Positions 51,605 to 60,850 of a DNA stretch of 64,000 nucleotides are shown piece by piece; the first letter of the stretch is position 1, and every line of letters starts with the position of its first letter. The notes beneath the pieces were generated by a model, which saw only the letters and a list, made by a program, of their open reading frames with translations, did no database searches and was not told where the DNA came from. A program made the position numbers and the translations under genes. The stretch comes from Korobacter sp963703075. GTDB lineage: Bacteria; Acidobacteriota; Terriglobia; Terriglobales; Acidobacteriaceae. Location of the stretch: contig OY969786.1 of assembly GCA_963703075.1 (NCBI GenBank), positions 3,100,001-3,164,000 of the forward strand. The letters are read 5' to 3'.

Positions 51605-53008
51605 ATGACACAGGAAAAGGTCCTGATCGTAGAAGACGAAGAGAACGAGCGCACCGGCCTTGCCGAGCTCGTCGCCTCGTGGGGATATCGTACGGAGACC
51701 GCCCAGGACGGGGTGGAGGCCTTGGAAAAGGTGGCTTCCTGGTCGCCTTCGATTATCGTCACCGATCTGAAAATGCCGCGCATGGATGGCCTTGGGCTAC
51801 TACAGGAGATCGCAGCCCAGCCGCAGGAGATCGCGGTGGTATTGCTGACCGCCCAAGGCAGCGTGGAAGTGGCCGTTTCGGCGATGAAGAACGGGGCCTA
51901 CGATTTCATCGAAAAGCCGGTAAACCCGGCGCGGCTGCGCAATGTATTGATGAACGCGGCCCGGCAGCGAGGCACGGAACGGGAGCTGGAAGTGACCCGG
52001 CGCAAGCTGCGCGATGCCGGCATGCTGGGATCGCTGATCGGCATTTCAAAGAAAATGCAGGAGATTTTCCGGCTGATCGAGATGGTCGCCCCGAGCACGG
52101 CGTCGGTGCTGATCACCGGGGAGAGCGGCACGGGCAAGGAAATCGTGGCGCGTACCATCCACGATCTCAGCCCGCGCAAGGGCAAGCCGTTTGTGGCGAT
52201 CAACTGTGCCGCGATTCCTGAGAGCCTGATCGAGAGCGAAATTTTCGGACACGAAAAAGGCGCCTTCACGGGAGCGCTGGAACGCCGCACCGGCTGCTTC
52301 GAACTGGCGGAAGGCGGCACCTTGCTGCTCGACGAAATTGGCGAAATGCCGGTCGCGACGCAGGCAAAGCTGCTGCGGGTGCTGGAAGACCGGACCCTGC
52401 GCCGCCTGGGAAGCAAATTCGAGACGACGATCGACGTGCGGGTGCTGGCGGCGACGAATAAGGTGCCCGAAGAGGCAGTCGCTTCCGGGCAATTGCGCAA
52501 CGATCTCTATTACCGACTCAACGTGTTCAACATCCACATGCCGCCGTTGCGCGATCACAAAGAAGATCTGCCGGACCTGGTGCAGTACTTGCTTCAGGAC
52601 ATGAATGCGAAGCACAACCGCAACGCCTCGGGCATTACCGACGAGGTGGCGAAAGCGTTTGCGAGTTACGCCTGGCCGGGCAATGTACGCGAGCTGCGCA
52701 ACACGCTCGAGCGGGCGGTGATCGTGTGCGAAGCAAGAATGATCGAGCCTAAGCATCTGCCGCCTGGATTTGGCGCGGTGATTCCACGCGCCCCGGTGCA
52801 GGAGGCGAACGCAATCCGGTTGGGAGTAGGCACGACGGTGGAAGAGGCGGAGCGGCTCCTCATCCTGAAGACACTGGAGTCCACCAACAACAACAAGACG
52901 CGCGCCGCAGAAATCCTCGGTATCAGCCTGAAGACGCTGCACAACAAGTTAAAAGAATATGGCCAGGGCAGCAGCTCGGGGGCAGCGGTGGAAGCCGCGA
53001 ACCCGTAG
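51605..53008 (+). CDS. Sigma-54-dependent response regulator (NtrC family), second pair
   Basis: The 467-residue activator has a receiver domain with Asp54 in IIVTDLKMPRMDG and an AAA+ domain with Walker A GESGTGKE, GAFTGA and Walker B LLLDEIGE. The Fis-type helix-turn-helix lies near the C-terminus (NNNKTRAAEILGISLKTLHNKLKEYG), followed by a short Ser/Ala tail. All residues for phosphorylation-driven sigma-54 activation are present. It is followed 91 nt later by its cognate kinase gene on the same strand. No sigma-54 promoter was found in the adjacent intergenic regions. Confidence 0.95.
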   Translation: MTQEKVLIVEDEENERTGLAELVASWGYRTETAQDGVEALEKVASWSPSIIVTDLKMPRMDGLGLLQEIAAQPQEIAVVLLTAQGSVEVAVSAMKNGAYDFIEKPVNPARLRNVLMNAARQRGTERELEVTRRKLRDAGMLGSLIGISKKMQEIFRLIEMVAPSTASVLITGESGTGKEIVARTIHDLSPRKGKPFVAINCAAIPESLIESEIFGHEKGAFTGALERRTGCFELAEGGTLLLDEIGEMPVATQAKLLRVLEDRTLRRLGSKFETTIDVRVLAATNKVPEEAVASGQLRNDLYYRLNVFNIHMPPLRDHKEDLPDLVQYLLQDMNAKHNRNASGITDEVAKAFASYAWPGNVRELRNTLERAVIVCEARMIEPKHLPPGFGAVIPRAPVQEANAIRLGVGTTVEEAERLLILKTLESTNNNKTRAAEILGISLKTLHNKLKEYGQGSSSGAAVEAANP

Positions 53009-53099
53009 ACTTGCCATGATGCGCTCTTGTTAGCCGGATCCTGCGCCATTCGTCAATCGCCAGGCAGGGTTGCAAAGCGCCTGGGGTGACAGGGTCTGA

Positions 53100-54989
53100 A
53101 TGCGTCGCATACGCCTGAAGACAAAACTCGTCTTAGCCATCAGCGCCATGGTCTTCGGATTGGTGGCGACCCTCTCTTACCTGTACATTTCGCAACTGGT
53201 CCGGCAGCGGATCGTGGAAGCGTATTCGAGCGGCGACTTCGTGGCGCGGCAGATTCGCGATGCGGCGCGGGACGCGGTTGCGGTCGATCTGCGTAACACC
53301 GACATCGATCCGACGGACACGGACAAGATCCGCGAAGTGATCGCCAACAGCCTGCAGACCGATCCCGGCGTCAACACGCTGCTGCAATCGATTGTCGGAT
53401 ACTCGCTGATCATCTACGACGCGGGCATCTACGACCGGCAGGACCGGGTGCTGGTACACACCGACGCATCGCTGCTCGATAAGGCCATACGTACGCGGGA
53501 AGACTTCGCACGAGTGCGCGACGGCAATTTCTTCCGGCAAATGAAAGTCGTGTACGGCAAGCCGGAGGTGTACGACATTCACTTGCCGATTCAGCGCGAG
53601 GGGAAACCGTTTGGCGATATCCGGATCGGCATCTCGACGGTGTTTCTGCGCAGCGAATTGCGCCCGCAACTCAACCGGGCGCTGACGCTTTCGATCGTGG
53701 CGGTGCTGGTCTCGTTCATGCTGGCGGCATTCCTGTCGAATATCGCGTTACGACCCCTGGAAGCCATTGGACGGCGGCTAGACCAGATGACGGTCGATGC
53801 CGGGGACGTGCCGGCAGCGGCGGACGTACAGAACGACGAATACGGCGCGATGAAAAAGATCGACCGGCTGGGCCGGGAGATTCGCGACGTGAAGGAAGTT
53901 TTCAGCGCGTTGAAAGAAAACCTCGACCAAATCATGGGCACGCTGCAAGACGGACTTATGCTCTTCACCCGCGATTGGCGCGTGGTGCTGGTGAGTGCGT
54001 CCGCCGAACGGTTCATCGGCGTGCCCCGCGGCGAAATGCTGGGCAGGCACGTGGAAGAGGTTTTTACCGACAACACAAAACTCGGCCGCATCGTGTTGGA
54101 CGCGTACGCGCTGCACCAGCCAGTGCCGCAACGCGAGATCGAAATCGAGAAGGGACGGCGGCTGCAGTTTGCGCTGGATTTCATCGAGGAACGCGGCGAA
54201 CGAATTGGCGCGCTGATCACCATCAGCGATGCGGAGTCGGTACGGCGGATCGAGAACGAGATCGAGCTTTCGCGGCGGCTGGCGGCGATCGGGCGGCTGA
54301 CTTCAGGGGTAGCCCACGAGGTCAAGAACCCGATCAACGCGATCGTGGTGCACCTGGAGATCCTGAAGAACAAGCTGCAGGAAGTGGCGCCGGACGCGCA
54401 GCGGCATATGGACATCATCGGAAACGAGATCCGGCGACTGGACCGGGTGGTGCAGACGCTGGTGGATTTCACCCGTCCCGTGGAACTCAAACTGTCTGAA
54501 GTGGACTTGCGCAAACTGTCGGAAGAAGTGGCAATGCTGGCGGGCCCCGAGGCGGAAAAGCACAACGTGAAAGTGGAATATATTGCGCTGGCGCCAACCC
54601 TGCCGGTGTACGTGGATGCCGACCTGATGAAGCAGGCGATTTTGAATATCGTGATCAACGGAGTGCAGGCGATGCCCGAGGGCGGCACCCTGAAGATGAT
54701 TGCGCGCCGCACAGAAAGCGCAGCGATGCTGGAGGTCCATGACCAGGGCGCCGGCATTCCCAAGGAACTGCAGGATAAGATTTTCAACCTGTACTTCACC
54801 ACCAAAAAGGCGGGTAGCGGGATCGGGCTGGCGATGACCTACCGGGTGCTGCAACTGCACAACGGAGCTTTGGAGTTCGAGACCGAAGTGGGCAAGGGGA
54901 CGACCTTCCGCCTACAGGTTCCGCTGCATGCGCAGGACGAACTGAATCTTCCCGGAACACAGGCCAGCATTTCCGCGAAGTTGGGTTGA
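53100..54989 (+). CDS. Sensor histidine kinase with HAMP and PAS domains
   Basis: The 629-residue membrane kinase has a first membrane helix at about 11-31, a periplasmic sensor of about 165 residues, a second helix at about 197-220, a HAMP linker (about 220-275), a PAS domain (about 280-385, with QDGLMLFTRDWRVVLVS), the box AHEVKNPIN with phospho-acceptor His406, and the ATPase motifs (NIVINGVQAM, DQGAGIP, FTTKKAGSGIGLAM). It should phosphorylate the NtrC-type regulator just upstream. The signal is unknown. The start ATG at 53100 has no strong ribosome-binding site. Confidence 0.93.
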   Translation: MRRIRLKTKLVLAISAMVFGLVATLSYLYISQLVRQRIVEAYSSGDFVARQIRDAARDAVAVDLRNTDIDPTDTDKIREVIANSLQTDPGVNTLLQSIVGYSLIIYDAGIYDRQDRVLVHTDASLLDKAIRTREDFARVRDGNFFRQMKVVYGKPEVYDIHLPIQREGKPFGDIRIGISTVFLRSELRPQLNRALTLSIVAVLVSFMLAAFLSNIALRPLEAIGRRLDQMTVDAGDVPAAADVQNDEYGAMKKIDRLGREIRDVKEVFSALKENLDQIMGTLQDGLMLFTRDWRVVLVSASAERFIGVPRGEMLGRHVEEVFTDNTKLGRIVLDAYALHQPVPQREIEIEKGRRLQFALDFIEERGERIGALITISDAESVRRIENEIELSRRLAAIGRLTSGVAHEVKNPINAIVVHLEILKNKLQEVAPDAQRHMDIIGNEIRRLDRVVQTLVDFTRPVELKLSEVDLRKLSEEVAMLAGPEAEKHNVKVEYIALAPTLPVYVDADLMKQAILNIVINGVQAMPEGGTLKMIARRTESAAMLEVHDQGAGIPKELQDKIFNLYFTTKKAGSGIGLAMTYRVLQLHNGALEFETEVGKGTTFRLQVPLHAQDELNLPGTQASISAKLG

Positions 54990-55025
54990 CACACAGCGCA
55001 CGGAAGAGGAATTTAGTAAGACGGA

Positions 55026-55595
55026 ATGATGAAAGCTGGCACCAAACTTCTGGCCGCATCCACCCTTGTGCTTGTGCTCTTTGGGAATGGCTGCAATGTT
55101 TTCCACAAGAAGCCGGCGCCTCCGCCGTCGATTCCGCCCTCGATCGAGCATAGGCAGATCGATCTGCCGCAACCGCAACCGACGCCACCGCCCTCGCCGC
55201 AGCCAGCGCCACCGCCGCAACCCACGACCGAGAGTCCGAAACAAAAGCCAAAGCACATGCATACACCGCCCAAGAGGGTGATCGTTCCTCCGCCGGCGGA
55301 GACGGAGAGCACGCCTGAGCCGCCGAAACCTGAACCGGACGCGAGCATCAATGCGCCGATGACGAATGCGCAGGCGGAGCAGCAGAAGCAGCAGACCACG
55401 AGCCTTCTCGGTTCGGCGGAGAGCAACCTGGCGAACATCCGGCGATCGCTGAACGCGGATGAACAGCAGATGGTTTCGCAGATTCGTAACTACATCACGC
55501 AATCGCGCAAGGCGATGACGGATGGGGACCTGGAGCGGGCTTACAACCTGGCGAACAAGGCCAATTTGTTGTCAGGGGAATTGGTGAAGGAGTAG
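55026..55595 (+). CDS. Lipoprotein with Pro-rich linker and helical C-terminus
   Basis: The 189-residue product has a lipoprotein signal with Cys at about residue 23 (LVLFGNGC), a long Pro-rich linker (about 30-110, repeated PPPQPTTE-like), and a C-terminal helical domain (about 115-189) with alternating Asn, Gln and Leu (QQTTSLLGSAESNLANIRRS). It resembles the secreted protein at 11029, which also lies beside an NtrC-type pair. It lies 36 nt after the kinase gene and is likely co-transcribed. MMKAG or MKAG may be the start. Function unknown. Confidence 0.78.
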   Translation: MMKAGTKLLAASTLVLVLFGNGCNVFHKKPAPPPSIPPSIEHRQIDLPQPQPTPPPSPQPAPPPQPTTESPKQKPKHMHTPPKRVIVPPPAETESTPEPPKPEPDASINAPMTNAQAEQQKQQTTSLLGSAESNLANIRRSLNADEQQMVSQIRNYITQSRKAMTDGDLERAYNLANKANLLSGELVKE

Positions 55596-55637
55596 TCCGG
55601 ACTTACTTCGGAACAGATTCTTCTCCGCGTGCGCTCT

Positions 55638-56279
55638 CTATTTGCGGCCCTGGCGTTTTTGCGCCACGACCAAGCCTCTTGGCGTAGGCAAGAGGACGAC
55701 AGAGATCAGCCCTTCGGCTTCGAGTTTCAGCGCAGCATCGCGGACCTGCTTGAGATGTGAGCTGGCGTCGTGCATCAGGATCAAGCCCTGCGGATTTAGC
55801 TGCGGCAGGTAGCGGCGCACTTCCTGCTCGCGAATGGGCATGTCGCTATCGCTGAAGAGCAGATCGATCCGGCCATCGACTTTCATTTCAAGGCTCGACT
55901 CGTTGCGTAGGTCGATCCATTCCTTGACCTGGCTTTCTGCGACGCGCTCCTGCGCTTTGGCGAAAACCGCGGGATCATATTCGCAGCTAATCACCTTGCC
56001 GAAGCCATTTTCTTTCAGTCCTTGCGCGAGCCAGAGGGTGCTCACGCCCATAAAGCTGCCGGTCTCGACGATGAGTTCCGGCTTGGTGGTGGTAACCAGC
56101 GACTTGAGAAACTCGAGGACTTCGAACTCGGCGGTCATGGAGTCATACATACTCCAGCGCTCGGGGTGCGGACACTCGGGGGTGGCGCGGTGGTATTCGG
56201 GCAGAAGTTTTTCGCCGCGCTCCATGGCCTCGCGCATGATGCGATGTTCTTGTTTTTCTTTCTTACGGAATAACCGCAC
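55638..56279 (-). CDS. Class I SAM-dependent methyltransferase
   Basis: The 213-residue methyltransferase has motif I PELIVETGSFMGVSTLWLAQ, GKVISCEYDPAVFAKAQERV and RIDLLFSDSD, as in Methyltransf_24-type proteins. Its substrate is unknown. GTG at 56277-56279 (VRLFRKKEKQ) has GGAGG 4-5 nt upstream and is the best start; the long upstream extension (to 56924) lies antisense to the MFS gene and is rejected. It is divergent from the MFS transporter gene. Confidence 0.85.
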   Translation of the reverse strand: MRLFRKKEKQEHRIMREAMERGEKLLPEYHRATPECPHPERWSMYDSMTAEFEVLEFLKSLVTTTKPELIVETGSFMGVSTLWLAQGLKENGFGKVISCEYDPAVFAKAQERVAESQVKEWIDLRNESSLEMKVDGRIDLLFSDSDMPIREQEVRRYLPQLNPQGLILMHDASSHLKQVRDAALKLEAEGLISVVLLPTPRGLVVAQKRQGRK

Positions 56280-56409
56280 GAGACCTCCGTTGGAAGTATA
56301 GCGTGAGCGAACTGCCGCGGAGTTAAGCGTGATGGAACGCGATTTCTTCCCCGCCGCGGAAGAGCAATTGTGCGCTCGCACAAAATCCACATCCTTCGCT
56401 GCTCTCAAG

Positions 56410-57702
56410 ATGGGGCGCCCGTCGGATAAACTAGATGTACACGGGATGCGGGACATACTTCGACAACGCGGCATGCGGTTCGTGTTTCTTGCGAACCTGG
56501 TTTCCATGATGGGCAGCGGCATGAATGGCGCGGCCCTGAACTGGTCCATTCTGCAATCGACACACTCCGAGATGTCGCTGAGCCTGCTGGTGGTGTTGCA
56601 GACGATTCCCGCGATGCTGCTGATGCCCTTCTCGGGGGTCATCATCGACCGCGAAGACCGGCGGCACCTGGTGATGTGGCTGGATGCGGGGCGCGGGTTG
56701 CTGGTGCTGGCAGTCGCTCTGTTGGTGGTTTTCCATCGCTCTCGTATGTGGGAGCTGTACTTCATGAACATCGTGATCTCGGTCGGGTTCTGGCTGTTTT
56801 GGCCGACGATCAACGCGCTCATCCAGGAGCTTTCGCCCGACGACCAACTGGCGGGGTCGAATTCCCTGCTGATGGCGGGGGTGCAGGGCGGATGGCTGCT
56901 GGCCGGCGCGTTTGTGGGCTTCATCTACAACCGGGTGGGGCTAGGCGGGGTGCTGCTCATCGACTTCGCGACGTATGTCGTGTCGTTCCTCTGCTACTTC
57001 GGGGTGCGCCAGGGACGGCACGTGGTGACGCCGACCGAGAGCATGGCGATGCCGGAACACCTGGCTGGCGATGCGCTGCGGCGTTACTTCCACGAGATGC
57101 GCGAGAGCCTCACGTTCATCCGCCGAAACCGCGCCGTCGCACTCATGGGGATCGCGTGGTCGCTATTCATCGCAGGCATGCTGACCCAGGCGGTGACGAC
57201 GTCGCCGATCAGCGACCGGATTCTGCATGCGGGAGCGGTGGGATATGGCTGGCTGAACATGGGATGGGCGGTGGGGGCTTTCGTGAGCGTGGCCTATGCG
57301 GCGCAGGCTACGGCCCGCATGGGAGCACGCCGGGCGGTAGCGGTGAGCATGGCGGTGTTGGCCATCTGCTCCTTCTTCATGGGGGCGTCGCATTTCCTTT
57401 GGCTTTCGGTCGGCCTCTTCTTCCTGATGGGTTCGGGCCGGGGATGGGGCGGGATCGCGATCACGACCGACATGATGCAGCGGGTGCCAAAGCACTTCAT
57501 GGGACGGGTGCAGAACACGTTTTATTTTGCCGGGACCGGGTTGCAGATTTTCACGGCGGTGCTGGTGGGATACGTGGCGCACCACATCGGACTGGCCCGT
57601 GGGATTGCGATCATTGGATCGCTGTACGCGATAGCGGCGCTGGCAGCGATGATCCCGACGCGCGAGGCGGTGCGGGAATTGGAAGAAGTCGCGGTCGAGT
57701 AG
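56410..57702 (+). CDS. MFS transporter (EntS-like)
   Basis: This Major Facilitator protein of about 430 residues has 12 predicted helices. Segments RGMRFVFLANLVSMMGSGMN and MPFSGVIIDREDRRHLVMWLD (the loop 2-3 motif D-R-x-D-R-R) are typical of the MFS_3/EntS-like exporters. The start is uncertain: MGRPSDK (56410), MRDILRQ (56446), or the long frame at 56329, whose first residues have no support. It probably exports a small molecule; no substrate can be named. Antisense frames here are shadows. Confidence 0.85.
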   Translation: MGRPSDKLDVHGMRDILRQRGMRFVFLANLVSMMGSGMNGAALNWSILQSTHSEMSLSLLVVLQTIPAMLLMPFSGVIIDREDRRHLVMWLDAGRGLLVLAVALLVVFHRSRMWELYFMNIVISVGFWLFWPTINALIQELSPDDQLAGSNSLLMAGVQGGWLLAGAFVGFIYNRVGLGGVLLIDFATYVVSFLCYFGVRQGRHVVTPTESMAMPEHLAGDALRRYFHEMRESLTFIRRNRAVALMGIAWSLFIAGMLTQAVTTSPISDRILHAGAVGYGWLNMGWAVGAFVSVAYAAQATARMGARRAVAVSMAVLAICSFFMGASHFLWLSVGLFFLMGSGRGWGGIAITTDMMQRVPKHFMGRVQNTFYFAGTGLQIFTAVLVGYVAHHIGLARGIAIIGSLYAIAALAAMIPTREAVRELEEVAVE

Positions 57703-57792
57703 GTTTGGGCTGTCCACAAAACAAAGAGTTATCTCTGATATCCTTTCGGCTTGCATTGGTACGTAACGCAACTCACCGTAGGAGCAGCCGAT

Positions 57793-58563
57793 TTGGGGAA
57801 CACATTGGAAGGTCAGACGGCGGTTGTGTTTGGTGTGGCGAACAAGCGCAGCATCGCGTGGGCGATCGCGCAGCGGCTTCAGCAAGAGGGCGCACACGTC
57901 GCGATCACCTATCAGAACGAACGGCTGCGGCAAGAGGCCGAGGACATGATCCACGCCCTGCCGAACGCCGAGGGCTTCCAGTGCGACGTTTCCAACGATG
58001 GTGAGATTGAGCAGCTCTTTGCGAAACTGAAAGAGCGCTATGGCAAGCTCCACAGCGTGATTCACAGCGTGGCGTATGCGCCGGCGGAAGACTTGAAGGG
58101 CAGTTTCCTGAATACCAGCCGCGAGGGGTTCCGGGTTGCGCATGACGTCAGCTGCTATTCGCTCATCGCACTGGCACGAGCGGCGCAACCGCTGATGACC
58201 GATGGCGGCAGCGTTGTGACCCTGACCTATTACGGTTCGACGCGGGTGGTTCCCTATTACAACGTGATGGGGGTGGCGAAGGCGGCGCTGGAGTGCACGG
58301 TGCGCTACCTGGCGTATAACCTCGGGCCGAACAACATCCGGGTGAACGCGATTTCTGCCGGACCGATCAAGACCCTTGCTGCGCGCGGGATTGGAAGTTT
58401 CGGCGAGATTCTCAAAGAAGTCAGCGAGAAGGCGCCGTTGAAACGCAACATCGACGCGAGCGAGGTCGCTGATACGGCGGCATTCCTGTGTGGCAATGGA
58501 GCGCGCGGGATCACCGGGGAGACGATCTTCGTCGATGCCGGGATCAACATCATGGCGTTCTGA
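57793..58563 (+). CDS. fabI: Enoyl-ACP reductase FabI
   Basis: The 256-residue NADH-dependent enoyl-ACP reductase performs the last step of fatty-acid elongation. With the start at TTG 57793 (GGAG about 9 nt upstream), the residues fall at the E. coli FabI positions: Tyr146, Tyr156 and Lys163 (TYYGS, YYNVMGVAK), which supports that start. The nucleotide-binding N-terminus is VVFGVANKRSIAWAIAQ, a hallmark of FabI, and the C-terminus GETIFVDAGINIMAF is also typical. An earlier TTG at 57751 gives an unlikely extension. Monocistronic. Confidence 0.95.
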   Translation: MGNTLEGQTAVVFGVANKRSIAWAIAQRLQQEGAHVAITYQNERLRQEAEDMIHALPNAEGFQCDVSNDGEIEQLFAKLKERYGKLHSVIHSVAYAPAEDLKGSFLNTSREGFRVAHDVSCYSLIALARAAQPLMTDGGSVVTLTYYGSTRVVPYYNVMGVAKAALECTVRYLAYNLGPNNIRVNAISAGPIKTLAARGIGSFGEILKEVSEKAPLKRNIDASEVADTAAFLCGNGARGITGETIFVDAGINIMAF

Positions 58564-58714
58564 GCACTTCATAGCAGTGCTCCGAGTGCGTGGGTTCTGC
58601 TGGGTCGAAGTCACGTCTTGCATCAGCCCATTTCAGAAAACCCTAACAAAAGGTAGCTCCGCTACAAACGCGCATCGGTCTGCGCGTTCTTCGGTCGCCA
58701 TGACATGGCTCTCC

Positions 58715-60301
58715 CTACATTGACTTCAGCATTTCGCGCGCGGCGTTATGGCCGGGAGTTCCCATGACGCCACCGCCGGGATGGGTTCCCGATCCGCACA
58801 TATACAAGTTCGTGATGGGCGTTTTGTAACGCGCGTAGCCAACGACCGGACGCAGGACGAACATCTGGTCGAGGGTCATATCGCCGTGGAAGATGCTGCC
58901 GCCGGTGAGGCCATACTCGCGTTCGAGGTCGAGAGGCGTGAGCACCTGCATGTATTCCACGCCGCTGGAAAAGCCGGGAGCGTATTCGTCGATGATTTCG
59001 AGAACGCGCATGGCGAACGGGTCGCGGTAGTCGTCCCACGTGCCCTCACGCAGGGTGTACGGCGCATATTGCAGGAAGATGCCCATGATGTGCTTGCCGG
59101 CGGGAGCGAGCGAGGGATCGTACTGGGTGGGCGAGGTCATTTCCAGCAGCGGCGATTGCGAAGGACGTCCGTACTTGGCGTCATCCCAGGCCTTCTCGAC
59201 GTAGTCAATCGACGGACAGATGTGCATGGTGGCGCGGTGTTGCGGGCCGGGTGCGCCTGGGAGCGCCTTGAAATTGGGCAGCGCGCCAAGCCCGAGATTG
59301 ATCTTGAGCGAAGTTCCCTCGCAGCGGTATTTGCGCATGGAATCGAGGAAGTCGGCATCGAGTTGTTTCTCGTCAATCAGCTTGAGGAAGGTGCGCCTGG
59401 GATCGCAATTGCTGGCGACGTAGGGTGCTTGGATCTCTTCGCCGGATTCAAGCGTAACGCCCTTGACCCGGCCGTTTTCGACATTGATCTTGGATACCGG
59501 CGCGTCAGTGCGGATCTCGGCTCCGTGCTGTTTCGCGCAGGCCGCAATTGCATTGGAGATCGAACCCATGCCGCCGCGCACGAAGCCCCATAGGCCGCGA
59601 TGGCCATCGACACCGCCCATGCAGTGATGCAGCAGGATGTAGGCGGTTCCCTGCGAGCGCGGGCCGCCATTTGCGCCGATTACGCCATCGGTTGCCAGGG
59701 TAACCTTGACCTCTTCGTTCTCGAACCACTCATCGAGAAACTCAACGGCGCTCTGGGTGAAAACTTTTACCAATCCGACGGTTTCCTTGGTACTCAAGCC
59801 ACGAACCTTGGCGAGGAGCTTCAGGTATTCAGGCAAGTCGAAAAGATTTTTGGGCGGAAAAACCGGAGGAGTCACGGTGAGCAGCGATTCGACAGTCATC
59901 GCCAGTCGCTCGAGGTGCTGTTCGAAGGCGGGATAGACCTCGGCATCGTGCTTGGAGAATTTTGCCAGTTCCGCGACGGTCTTGCTCTGGTCCTGCCACA
60001 TGAAGAGGTGACGATCGTCGGGAAAAACGGAGAAGAACGCAGGATCCTTGGCGTCGACTTTGTAGCCGTAGTCGGCGAGGCGAAGGTCGGAGACGACTTT
60101 CGGGTTCAGAAGGCTGCACAGGTAGGAAGTGGTGGAAACTTTGTAGCCGGGAAAAATTTCTTCGGTCACACAGGCGCCGCCGACGAGGTAGCGGCGTTCA
60201 AGCACCAGCACTTTCTTTCCCGCTTTGCTGAGGTAGGCGGCCGTAACCAGGCCATTGTGTCCGCCACCGACGATGATGGCGTCGTATTTGCGATCGGTCA
60301 T
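58715..60301 (-). CDS. Phytoene-dehydrogenase-like FAD oxidoreductase
   Basis: The 528-residue flavoprotein begins YDAIIVGGGHNGLVTAAYLSKAGKKVLVLE (quoted in part), the FAD-binding dinucleotide motif GGGHNG at 12-17, followed by GGACVTEEIFPGYKVSTTSY and a C-terminal FAD motif (NLYMCGSGTHPGGGVMGTPG). The architecture is that of the CrtI/PYROXD2-like phytoene desaturase superfamily. No carotenoid genes (crtB, crtE) lie nearby, so carotenoid synthesis is not implied. AAGGA lies 6-7 nt before the ATG. Divergent from the GlcG-like gene. Confidence 0.9.
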   Translation of the reverse strand: MTDRKYDAIIVGGGHNGLVTAAYLSKAGKKVLVLERRYLVGGACVTEEIFPGYKVSTTSYLCSLLNPKVVSDLRLADYGYKVDAKDPAFFSVFPDDRHLFMWQDQSKTVAELAKFSKHDAEVYPAFEQHLERLAMTVESLLTVTPPVFPPKNLFDLPEYLKLLAKVRGLSTKETVGLVKVFTQSAVEFLDEWFENEEVKVTLATDGVIGANGGPRSQGTAYILLHHCMGGVDGHRGLWGFVRGGMGSISNAIAACAKQHGAEIRTDAPVSKINVENGRVKGVTLESGEEIQAPYVASNCDPRRTFLKLIDEKQLDADFLDSMRKYRCEGTSLKINLGLGALPNFKALPGAPGPQHRATMHICPSIDYVEKAWDDAKYGRPSQSPLLEMTSPTQYDPSLAPAGKHIMGIFLQYAPYTLREGTWDDYRDPFAMRVLEIIDEYAPGFSSGVEYMQVLTPLDLEREYGLTGGSIFHGDMTLDQMFVLRPVVGYARYKTPITNLYMCGSGTHPGGGVMGTPGHNAAREMLKSM

Positions 60302-60430
60302 TTAATTCCTTTTTGATTGCTTCGAGTCACTGTAACGGCTGGCGCTTTTTGTTGTCGAGCGCTTTTCTGGTAAAAGAGGGAGCATCGTTCTCAATCCTGC
60401 AGAAGTCCCACGCAACTGGAGGCAGCAAAA

Positions 60431-60826
60431 ATGGTAAAGCTGGAAGATGCACGCAGAGTGATTGCTGCGGCGGAAAAGAAAGCCAAGGAAATCGGGCAGC
60501 CAATGAACATCGCGGTCGCCGATGCTGGCGGCAACCTGGTGTCACACGTGCGCATGGATGGCGCGTGGCTGGGCAGCATTGATATTTCGATCAAGAAGGC
60601 GTACACGTCGCGGGCATTCGATATCGCCACCAAGGATTTGGCAACGCATTCGCAGTCGGGCGGACAGTTCTTTGGAATTCACGCTTCGAACGACGGCAAG
60701 ATCATGATCTTCGCGGGCGGCATTCCGCTGAAGAAAGATGGGAAGGTGGTCGGGGCGATCGGGGTGAGCGGCGGGTCGGGCGACCAGGACCACGCCGTGG
60801 CGGAAGCGGGCGCGGCGGCATTCTAG
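60431..60826 (+). CDS. GlcG/HbpS-family heme-binding-like protein
   Basis: The 131-residue protein has the GlcG/HbpS (DUF336) fold: KLEDARRVIAAAEKKAKEIG, then MNIAVADAGGNLVSHVRMDG, a helix with KKAYTSRAFDI, and the C-terminal GGIPLKKDGKVVGAIGVSGGSGDQDHAVAEAG, the last phrase strongly conserved in the family (quoted in part). HbpS binds heme, but many members have other or unknown roles. No heme-binding His is certain here. GGAGG lies 7-8 nt before the ATG. Confidence 0.9.
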   Translation: MVKLEDARRVIAAAEKKAKEIGQPMNIAVADAGGNLVSHVRMDGAWLGSIDISIKKAYTSRAFDIATKDLATHSQSGGQFFGIHASNDGKIMIFAGGIPLKKDGKVVGAIGVSGGSGDQDHAVAEAGAAAF

Positions 60827-60850
60827 GAGAACGCCGCCGCCCCGCCGAAC

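Noticed and set aside
53591..54805. Minus-strand open frame of 404 codons
   Set aside because: Shadow of the histidine kinase gene; Ser/Arg-rich product without domains.
57163..58623. Minus-strand open frame of 486 codons
   Set aside because: Shadow across the MFS and fabI genes, rich in His and Arg; no plausible fold.
58715..60301. Carotenoid biosynthesis gene
   Set aside because: The oxidoreductase belongs to the broad phytoene-dehydrogenase superfamily, but no other carotenoid gene is present.
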